NCBI RefSeq assembly: GCF_027943255.1
Contig: NC_072897.1
Span: forward strand, 20,708,044-20,772,043
Direction of reading: 5' to 3'
Length of the DNA stretch: 64,000 nucleotides
Origin: Anastrepha obliqua
Taxonomy: Eukaryota; Arthropoda; Insecta; Diptera; Tephritidae
Part shown: positions 55,729 to 64,000 of the stretch, one piece after another
How the letters are laid out: every line of letters begins with the position of its first letter
How positions within the stretch are numbered: position 1 is the first letter of the stretch
Notes under the pieces: model-generated
Databases searched by the model: none
Told to the model about the DNA's origin: nothing
What the model saw: the letters and a program-made list of their open reading frames with translations, nothing else
Program-made: the position numbers and the translations under genes

Positions 55729-57478
55729 TGAGGATACTAATAGATACCGGTGCTACTAGTTGTTATATTAGAAAGGGAGTGTATGACAATGGACAGGAAT
55801 TAGCAATTAAGAAGAGGGTAAGGACTATTCATGGTTCGACCGTCATTGATTTGTTTCATAACGTACATCTATTGGGATGTATGGAAAGATTTTATGAAAT
55901 AGATAATTTAGAAATTGATTTCTTGATAGGAGTTAATTTCTTGAAGAAGATTAGAGCTAAGATTGATATGGAAAAGGAGTTAATTAATTATGGGAACGAA
56001 TATTCAGAAAAATTACGGTTTTTAAGTAACAATGAGGATAGTTGTATAGGAAAATCAGGAACAAAAGTAAAATCTTTGGGACACAGAAGTCCTAAAGCGC
56101 CCGCCGAAGGTAATACCGGCAATATAAAAGAAAAAAATGAAAATTCAAAGAAGGAATGCTTTGGAAATACAAAAGTAAAATCTTTGGGACACAGAATTCC
56201 TAAAGCGCCCGCCGAAGGTAATACCGGCAATATAAAGGAAAAAAATGAAAATTCGAAGAAGGAATGCTTTGGAAATACAAAAGTTATCATGGGACAAAAT
56301 TGTCTTATGACGCCAGCTGATGAGTCATACCAGCATAAAACAAATAAAGAATTAACTTTGGAGCAAGAAACCTCTAAAGCGCCCGCTGAAGATCATTCCA
56401 GCAAAATGTTAAATAATTTTGAAGTTGAAAATTTGGAAATGAGCAATAAATTTTCTAAGAAATATAAAAAAAATCTTGGTGAAAGTGAAGGTTTTAATAT
56501 TCCTCTATTGAGAGAGGATATTATTAGAATTATAAAGGAAACACATAAGAACATTGACATGGATTTGCCTTTCAGGACAGACATAAAAGCGGAAATTAGA
56601 ACTGAGGATGACAAACCCATATGGTCGAAGCAGTATCCGTATCCTGTGTCTGTAAATGATTTTGTTAATGAGGAAATTGGAAATTTACTAAGAAAGGGTA
56701 TAATAAGGAATAGCAAAAGTCCTTATAATTCTCCTGTTTGGGTTGTTCCGAAAAAGGGAATGAACGAGGATGGAAATCCTAAACTAAGGTTGGTCATAGA
56801 TTTAAAAAAATTAAATGAAAAAACAATATCAGATAGATAACCCATGCCTAATCCTGAGGTGATACTTTCGAATTTGGGGGAATCCAAATATTTTTCAACA
56901 ATTGATTTAAAGTCAGGATTTCATCAGATTTTAATGCAGGAAGGTGATATTGAAAAAACGGCTTTCTCAGTTAATAACGGGAAATATGAGTACTTACGGA
57001 TGCCATTTGGGCTAAGGAATGCCCCTAGTAATATATATTTCAGAGAGCAATGAATGATATTTTAGGTGAATATATCGGTAAATTTTTCCAAGTGTATATT
57101 GATGATATTATAATATTTTCGAAGACATTGACAGAACATATTCAGCAGTTAAAACAAATAGTTGAAAGATTAAGGGAAGCTCATATGAAAATATCTCTTG
57201 AAAAATCAAGGTTTATAGAAACAGAAGTTGAATTTTTGGGATACGTAGTATCTCATAAGGTTATTAAAACAGACCCAAAAAAAGTGGAAGCGATAAAAAA
57301 TTATCCCATACCTAAAACTTTACGACAATTAAGGGGTTTTTTGGGATTAACAGGATATTACAGAAAATTTATTCAAGATTACGCTACAATAGCTAAGCCA
57401 CTGACAAAGTACTTAAAAGGAAAAAATGGAGGAGTATCGCAGCATGTATCAAAAAAGACAAGGATTGATCTTGACTAA
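55659..57478 (+). pseudogene. pol: pol: protease and reverse transcriptase, broken (U9)
   Basis: It is U8-like up to a private TAC-to-TAA stop at 56838-56840. The 5-bp RT insertion near 57030 is present. After it the markers change (EFLGY with 'ttttggg', SHKV for SRKV). The TAA is 57476-57478. Confidence 0.85.
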
Positions 57479-59044
57479 GAAGGTATAGCCGCTTGTGAAA
57501 GGTTAAAGGATGTATTATGCCAATGCATTGAATTAACGCAACCTGATTTTAATGGAAAATTAATTTTAAATACCGACGCTTCAAATGTAGCTGTGGGAGC
57601 TGTATTATCACAACGAGGAAAATCCATAACATTTATTTCAAAGACTTTGAATTCAACCGAACAGAATTATGCAACTAACGAAAAGGAGCTTTATGCTATT
57701 GTTTGGGCATTGAAAACATTGCGACATTACCTTTATGCTGTAAAAGATTTAGAAATTTATACGGACCACCAACCGCTATCGTTTGCGATACCTGAAAGAA
57801 ACCCCACATTCATTTGCGAATACACAGCATTCAGCCGAGAGTAGTGATGAAATTTCAATTAGGGAAACTAACAAGCCATTGAATCATTTTAAACAGCAAA
57901 TATTAATAAATCAAGGTGCAAAAATTACTACCCAAGAAAGAGTTTTAATCTTCGGTAACACTAGATTTTTAATAGAATATGATAAACCAGAAAATATAAT
58001 ACCTGTTCTTTCAGAACAATTAAATCCAAAATTGGTTACAGGAATATTTTGTACTCCGGAAGTGGCATATGAAATAAAAACCGTATTGATGGATACTTTT
58101 CCGGTAACGAAATTTTTACGTGTGAAGTGTTTTCCAATTGATGTCACGAATAGAGAGGACCAGGGTAATATTATAGAGCAAACACATGGTAGAGCACATA
58201 GAAATTATAGGGAAAATTTGGCACAGATCAGGGATCAATACTATTGGCCCCAAATGGTGAAGCAATTCAAGCAATATGTTAGAAATTGTCAGGTATGTAA
58301 TAAGAATAAATACGATAGACAACCCAAAAAGGTACCAATTGGAAGGGCACCAATTCCAGAGAAAGAAGGTGAACAAGTTCATATTGACATTTTTTACGCT
58401 CAAAAACTGAAATTTTTAACTTTGATTGACTCTTATTCTAAGTTCTTGATAGTTAAGCATATTGAAGATAAGACAAATTTAATCGAAAAGATTTTGGAAG
58501 CTTTACAGGTATTTCCGGAAGTAAAGAGAATTACAGTGGACAATGAACCAAGTTTTGCATCGGCTCAATTTAGATCATTTGCTAATAGATGTAATATTGA
58601 AATATATTATTGAATGTGTTGTCAGTAACTAATGGTCAGGTAGAAAGAGTGCATTCTACTCTCATTGAAATAGGAAGATGTTTAAAGGAGGAATTGAATT
58701 TAATAAGTGATTTAGAATCCATCATTAGAGCAGCTCAGCAATACAATAAAACTATTCATTCGACAATTAAAGAAAAACCGTATGAGGTGCTTTACAATAA
58801 AAAACCACATGAAAATATAAAAGATAAATTAAAATCGGCACAGGAAGTTATGTTGAAGGTACATAATAAAAGACGAAAAGAAAAAAATTATACTCCATGT
58901 CAGACAGTATATGAGAAAGTTATAGGTGAAAGGAATAAATTAAAACCGAAATATAGGAGACAAGAAGTAAAAGAAGATAGGGGAAATAAAATAATAATTC
59001 AGAAACGCGACAGAATAATTCACAAGGATAATATTAAATCTTAA
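57479..59044 (+). pseudogene. pol: pol: RNase H and integrase, broken (U9)
   Basis: RNase H has the Pro-to-Ser change GKSITF found otherwise only in U6. Tether-integrase is 57783-58613, then the -1 break and 58610-59044. Confidence 0.84.
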
Positions 59045-59054
59045 TATTTACAGA

Positions 59055-60068
59055 ATGATGAGTAAGCGTAGAAATAGTTATATCATTAATGAATTACAGA
59101 ATTTAATACAAACTATAACTTTGGCAAAGGTAGGAATTTTGAATCCAGCTATTCTGCACGTTGATGAGATAAGAAATATAACACGACATGAACACGGACG
59201 AATAACGATTACAGATTTAATAGATGATTCACAGTTTAAAGTAATTCAAAATAAAGAATTAATTGTAAAATATATAAAATATCCAAAGGTATTGTATGAT
59301 TGTAAATTTTATGAAGTTCGGGCTATAGCGCAGAGAGATGGGAAATTGATAATTGAGGATAAAATAGCGAAGTGTGGAAATGATTATGTAAATGTAAAAG
59401 AATGTAAAGAAGAAATAAAAAATACATACTGTAAAATTGAAGAAAGGAAATCTTGTTTGTCGAAAATTTTGAATAAAGCAAGAACCAAATGCAAAAAATT
59501 AAAAGAGAAAAATAAAGAAATAGAAGAAATAAAACAGGGGGCCATATTAGTTTCTGGAACGCATGTAATTGATGAACGCACATTAGATGGAGTTTATTTA
59601 ATAGTTTTTAAGAATTATACTATAATTGATAATGTTACATATGAAAATATTGATGAACAAATTTGGAATTATGTAAAAATTAATTATATTAATAACTTTG
59701 AAATAATTGAGTATGTTGAATCTACAAATGAATACTTAAAATTTGAAAATTCGAATGTATTAAATAAAATAAAACAGGAAATTCAAGAAAAACCGATTTG
59801 GTGGTCACTTACCACAGTATTGATAGTGTCATTGTCTTTTTATACAGTTTATAAATTAATAAAGAAAATATATGTCAAAAAAGCATTAAGAAGTAAAAAT
59901 ATAAAAGAAATGTTAATGAGTGATATTGATTTGACGATTCAGAATATCACCGATATATATTCGAAGACGGGACGTTTCGATTTAGAGGAGGGGGAGTTAA
60001 TACCCTACTCTGGTAAGCCGCATAACGGCAAATATATACAAAAAGTTAGAGTAAGCAATACTTCTTAA
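59055..60068 (+). CDS. env: env-like membrane protein, truncated (U9, ORF intact)
   Basis: It has 337 codons and is intact, with Ile-to-Val near residue 36 as a private change. It has no 5-bp insertion, unlike its neighbour U8. Confidence 0.74.
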   Translation: MMSKRRNSYIINELQNLIQTITLAKVGILNPAILHVDEIRNITRHEHGRITITDLIDDSQFKVIQNKELIVKYIKYPKVLYDCKFYEVRAIAQRDGKLIIEDKIAKCGNDYVNVKECKEEIKNTYCKIEERKSCLSKILNKARTKCKKLKEKNKEIEEIKQGAILVSGTHVIDERTLDGVYLIVFKNYTIIDNVTYENIDEQIWNYVKINYINNFEIIEYVESTNEYLKFENSNVLNKIKQEIQEKPIWWSLTTVLIVSLSFYTVYKLIKKIYVKKALRSKNIKEMLMSDIDLTIQNITDIYSKTGRFDLEEGELIPYSGKPHNGKYIQKVRVSNTS

Positions 60069-60507
60069 AGCTAGGATAAGCACTAATTGGATGATGAAAT
60101 AAACTCATCCAATAGTGAAATATTTACTGTAAATATAAACAATTATTTGTTAAGGATAGAATTACAATAAGCAATACTTTTTAAAGCTAGCATAAGCACA
60201 AATTTATAAACATAAACAATTATTTGTCAAGTACTTTTTAAAGCTAGCATAAGCACAAATTTATAAACATAAACAATTATTTATCAAGTACTTTTAAAGC
60301 TAGCATAAGCACAAATTAGAGGATGATGAAATAAGCTCATCCAGTAGTGAAAGATTTATTGTAAACATAAACAATTATTTGTTAAGTATAGAGTAAGCAA
60401 AAATTTGGTATAAAAGAAATAACGTAAGATTAAAAGAATCACTTCAAGTTTGACTTTGGAAGCAATCGTTGTATTTTATTTTTTTAACGCTCACCCGCGT
60501 TATAACT
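59995..60507 (+). repeat. LTR 9 (short form, 513 bp)
   Basis: It shares the 'gctaggataagc' marker with LTR 6 only. The primer site is 60513-60530. Confidence 0.86.
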
Positions 60508-60512
60508 TTAAT

Positions 60513-61050
60513 TGGCGATCCTGCCAGGAGCATCAACCATGAGCAAATACCTCGTGCGAGAGGGCATACGGTCGGTGATAATAAAATAAGTACCCCACGA
60601 ATCGGGCGAAAAAACAAATAACACAATATATTTTGAAAAAAAGTACCCCATGAATTGGGCGAAAAAAATAAAAATTTTCGAGAAATTTAAAAAAAAAGAA
60701 CAAGGGTGAAGCAGTAGAAAATTCTCGCTGGACCACAAAGCAGAAGAAAATTCTCGCAGGGCCACAAAGCAGTAGAAAAATCTCGCAGGACCACAAAGCA
60801 GAAGAAAATTCTCGCAGGACCACAAAGCAGTAGAAAAATCTCGCAGGACCACAAAGCAGTAGAAAATTTTCACAGGACTACAAAGCAGTAAGAAAGGAAA
60901 CGGCAGTGAAATAGCTGTGAAAGAAACAGAAAGCAACAATCAAAGAATCTAAGTACCAGCAAAGGACGACACCAGAATCAGGAGTATATTAATGTAAGTT
61001 AATTTATCATAATACAATAATAAGAAAAAAAACCCGTAGAAATAAGGTAA
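60513..61050 (+). promoter_or_regulatory. Leader of U10 with primer site and 29-bp repeats
   Basis: The primer site is 60513-60530 and about six 29-bp units lie at 60708-60892. GTAAGT is near 60993. The minisatellite start reads 'caagggtgaagc' instead of 'caaagttgaagc'. Confidence 0.7.
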
Positions 61051-61173
61051 ATGGGAAATAGTTCAAGTACCCCTAAATACGTGCGTCTGTATTATTGCAG
61101 TTACTGTGGCAATAATCACAAAGAGTCTAAGTGCCCATATTTAAATAAGAAGATAGTGAAAAAGTGTAATTGA
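61051..61173 (+). CDS. Mini-ORF with zinc-knuckle-like motif (U10)
   Basis: Standard 40-codon form, intact, in contrast to U6 which has the same gag insertion. Confidence 0.5.
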   Translation: MGNSSSTPKYVRLYYCSYCGNNHKESKCPYLNKKIVKKCN

Positions 61174-61557
61174 GTGAAAGATTTATCAAGAGAATAAGTG
61201 CAAAAGGTGAGGAAAGGACTTTGAAAAATTTTTTTTATACACTGGACGATATAATAGTTAGATTTGCAAGAATGGCAGTGAATAATTTATCTGCAGAAGA
61301 TATAGCTAGATTAATAGCTACTCACACCGCAAACTTACGTATTGAAATAGGTCAATTGAATAGGACCACAGCTTCTCAGGTAACTGAGTATCGGACTCAG
61401 ACTATTGACGATGCATTAATGTGTAATGAAAGCTTGGATATAATTCGATCTTTACCCGTGTTTTCAGGTAAATCATATATTAGTTGGAGAGAAGCTGCAA
61501 AAAATTCTATGAGTTTGTATATTGAAGGTAGCAGAAGATACTTTGGCGCACTAACTA

Positions 61558-62093
61558 CAGGGTTGGCCATATTAAACTGACCCATGTGATTATTAAAAAA
61601 ATATGGAAAAAGAAACATTTTTTTGTGTTTCATTGTGAAAAACATTTAATTTAGTTCAAGGAGATTCGTTTACATCACTTTTTGAATATGATATCGCGCA
61701 AGTGGTCGCCCTTAGCACGTATTTGGATATGTACAGGGTTGGCCATCTTAAACTGACCCATGTGATTATTAAAAAAATATGGAAAAAGAAACATTTTTTT
61801 GTGTTTCATTGTGAAAAACATTTAATTTAGTTCAAGGAGATTCGTTTACATCACTTTTTGAATATGATATCGCGCAAGTGGTCGCCCTTAGCTCGTATAG
61901 CGTAATGTGCCCGTTTTTCGGCGTTTTCCATAGTTTTGGCCAGCGTCTCGGCCGATATGGCGGCTATTTCCCGTCGGATATTGGCCTTAAGTGCGCCTAG
62001 TGTCTTTGGCTTGTTGACGTAAACCGTAGATTTCAAATTACAGTAAAAAGTTATAGGGTTACTCAATGGGTCAGTTTAATATGGCCAACCCTG
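61558..62093 (-). mobile_element. Second copy of the 536-bp Tc1/mariner-type element, same site as in U6
   Basis: Same length, same TA site (61556-61557 and 62094-62095), same doubled left end (inner end at 61734). I see two base differences from the U6 copy (near 61997 and 62027). It is therefore a copy made by exchange or conversion within the array, not a second transposition. Confidence 0.92.
61851..62066 (-). pseudogene. Transposase C-terminal remnant (U10 copy)
   Basis: Same remnant as in U6 with two residue changes (Lys to Thr and Asp to Gly). Confidence 0.72.
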
Positions 62094-62843
62094 TATATTA
62101 AGAAATAAAATTGTAGGAGATGCGAACGATATTTTGACTAATCATGGGGCTGTATTGAATTTAGAGGCCATATTTGCTAGATTGGACTTTGCATATGCTG
62201 AAAGACGACCAATTCATGTAATTGATCAAGAGATGAGTATTTTAAGACAAGGATCAAAATCCCTAATAGATTATTATAATGAAGTAAACCGTAAATTAAC
62301 TTTACTAATTAATAAGACCATAATGACGCATGGTACTAATTCAGAAATAACAAACCAACTTAATATTAAGAATCGTGAAACTGCTTTGAGGACATTTATT
62401 ACCGGTTTACGTCCTCCACTTAACCAGATACTTTTCACATTGGCTCCAGTCGATTTACCAAACGCTTTGGCTAAGGCTCAGGAGCTTCAATCAAATCAAA
62501 TGCGATCAGAATTTGCATTGCACTTTTCTAGAGCTCGAAACCAGGGAAATAATGTTAATGGAAATTATCAAAATAATTTTAGAGGTGATCAAAAAATGGT
62601 GTTCCAAAATAATTTGAGATATCCACAAGTAAGACAGAATACAAATGTAAATTTCCCAAAGCCAGAACCCATGGATACTTCATCTTGTAGTGCTCCTGTG
62701 GTGCAACGAGGGATGTTTGCAAGATCACAACAGGGTAATGCTTTCTCTGGAAATAGGTTTAATCCACCGATAAAAAGAAATGATAATACAAACTTTAGTG
62801 GTCAACCACCTGCAAAGGCTCAGAGAATCAATAATATTAGTGA

Positions 62844-64000
62844 AAATCATTTTTTAGGTCAAACTTCCACCTGCCCTACATATTCCGGACAGATTTGCAA
62901 ACCGGAAAAGTAATGAGGATACTAATAGATACCGGTGCTACTAGTTGTTATATTAGAAAGGGAGTGTATGACAATGGACAGGAATTAGCAATTAAGAAGA
63001 GGGTAAGGACTATTCATGGTTCGACCGTCATTGATTTGTTTCATAACGTACATCTATTGGGATGTATGGAAAGATTTTATGAAATAGATAATTTAGAAAT
63101 TGATTTCTTGATAGGAGTTAATTTCTTGAAGAAGATTAGAGCTAAGATTGATATGGAAAAGGAGTTAATTAATTATGGGAACGAATATTCAGAAAAATTA
63201 CGGTTTTTAAGTAACAATGAGGATAGTTGTATAGGAAAATCAGGAACAAAAGTAAAATCTTTGGGACACAGAAGTCCTAAAGCGCCCGCCGAAGGTAATA
63301 CCGGCAATATAAAAGAAAAAAATGAAAATTCAAAGAAGGAATGCTTTGGAAATACAAAAGTAAAATCTTTGGGACACAGAAGTCCTAAAGCGCCCGCCGA
63401 AGGTAATACCGGCAATATAAAAGAAAAAAATGAAAATTCAAAGAAGGAATGCTTTGGAAATACAAAAGTTATCATGGGACAAAATTGTCTTATGACGCCA
63501 GCTGATGAGTCATACCAGCATAAAACAAATAAAGAATTAACTTTGGAGGAAGAAACCTCTAAAGCGCCCGCTGAAGATCATTCCAGCAATATGTTAAATA
63601 ATTTTGAAGTTGAAAATTTGGAAATGAGCAATAAATTTTCTAAGAAATATAAAAAAAATCTTGGTGAAAGTGAAGGTTTTAATATTCCTCTATTGAGAGA
63701 GGATATTATTAGAATTATAAAGGAAACACATAAGAACATTGACATGGATTTGCCTTTCAGGACAGACATAAAAGCGGAAATTAGAACTGAGGATGACAAA
63801 CCCATATGGTCGAAGCAGTATCCGTATCCTGTGTCTGTAAATGATTTTGTAAATGAGGAAATTGGAAATTTACTAAGAAAGGGTATAATAAGGAATAGCA
63901 AAAGTCCTTATAATTCTCCTGTTTGGGTTGTTCCGAAAAAGGGAATGAACGAGGATGGAAGTCCTAAACTAAGGTTGGTCATAAATTTTAAAAAATTAAA
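62844..64000 (+). pseudogene. pol: pol: protease and start of reverse transcriptase (U10, cut by window end)
   Basis: I see no stop from the frameshift site to the window edge. Protease DTGA, two minisatellite units and the start of RT are present. The conserved LRLVIDF reads LRLVINF. It is called a pseudogene because gag is interrupted and every other unit has dead pol; the array-wide lesions lie beyond the window. Confidence 0.7.

Larger units (their letters stand above)
53832..60507 (+). mobile_element. Unit U9, mosaic of U8-like and U6-like halves
   Basis: The 5' part carries U8 markers (leader variant, Ser in gag, IPKAP in the minisatellite, 5-bp RT insertion). From about 57100-57240 onward it carries U6-like markers (GKSITF, AIPER, QGAK tether, intact env, LTR markers). 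Confidence 0.9.
61272..62913 (+). pseudogene. gag: Gag polyprotein, interrupted by a transposon (U10)
   Basis: It is cut at 61557 and resumes at 62094. The two flanks are open. The codon after the insertion region reads Leu (NRKLTLL), unlike Phe in U6. Confidence 0.88.
1..64000 (+). repeat. Tandem macrosatellite array of a gypsy-like LTR element, ten units
   Basis: Ten head-to-tail units of one env-bearing LTR element fill the window without any host gene. Each junction contains one LTR only: the env ORF of one unit runs into an LTR, and directly after that LTR come the primer-binding site and leader of the next unit. Start-to-start distances of gag are 6797, 6187, 6950, 8227, 7210, 6679, 6678 and 6647 bp. 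The outliers are explained by a leader deletion (U4), minisatellite expansion (U4, U5) and transposon insertions (U5, U6, U10). Unit-specific lesions and insertions argue against a simple assembly duplication of one copy. Neither edge of the array is in the window, so its full length and flanks are unknown. Confidence 0.95.
60508..64000 (+). mobile_element. Unit U10, 3'-cut by the window edge
   Basis: Gag carries the same insertion as U6 at the same base. The part after it carries the Ser marker of U8 and U9. The leader lacks the private damage of U6. The unit runs off the window in RT. Confidence 0.9.

Noticed and set aside
1..64000. Array as a pure assembly artefact of one repeated unit
   Set aside because: Units differ by insertions, deletions and many point markers in patterns that fit exchange. 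Only the U8/U9 5' identity remains open to this doubt.

Overview
The whole window is one tandem array of a single LTR retrotransposon. It holds ten head-to-tail units on the + strand (U1 and U10 are cut by the window edges) and no single-copy host gene. The element is a gypsy-like, env-bearing LTR element (errantivirus type): the LTR starts AGTTA and ends TAACT, a purine tract precedes it, Pol runs protease - reverse transcriptase - RNase H - integrase, and a membrane-anchored env-like ORF runs into the 3' LTR. The DNA is very AT-rich. One unit carries a mariner element and two carry a second Tc1/mariner-type element. Together these point to an insect nuclear genome, most likely a fly (inference).

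Layout (internal part followed by its 3' LTR): U1 1-5115, U2 5116-11930, U3 11931-18572, U4 18573-25036, U5 25037-33283, U6 33284-40474, U7 40475-47153, U8 47154-53831, U9 53832-60507, U10 60508-64000. Neighbouring units share a single LTR, so the pattern is LTR-internal-LTR-internal rather than nested or independent insertions. The basic period is about 6.65-6.8 kb. U5 is lengthened by a 1272-bp mariner (26946-28217). U6 and U10 each carry the same 536-bp Tc1/mariner-type insertion at the same gag position.

Reading order in a unit: the LTR promoter (TATAAAAG with an initiator about 32 bp downstream); a primer-binding site; a leader with a 29-bp minisatellite; a roughly 40-codon mini-ORF with a zinc-knuckle-like motif; gag; a -1 frameshift site (U UUU UUA) into pol; a 108-bp coding minisatellite between protease and RT; RT; RNase H; integrase; and a truncated env. 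Gag is open in every unit except where a transposon interrupts it. Pol is dead in every unit.

Every complete unit shares the same three pol lesions: a TAA between RT and RNase H, a frame change in the RNase H/tether region, and a frame change in the integrase core. All also share the same shortened env. The founder was therefore already defective, and the array grew by recombination or other DNA-level amplification, not by repeated transposition. Derived lesions group the units (U1 with U3, U4 with U5, U7 with U8 and the 5' part of U9, U6 with the 3' part of U9 and part of U10), and several units are mosaics. This is the signature of unequal exchange and conversion turning a retroelement into a macrosatellite.
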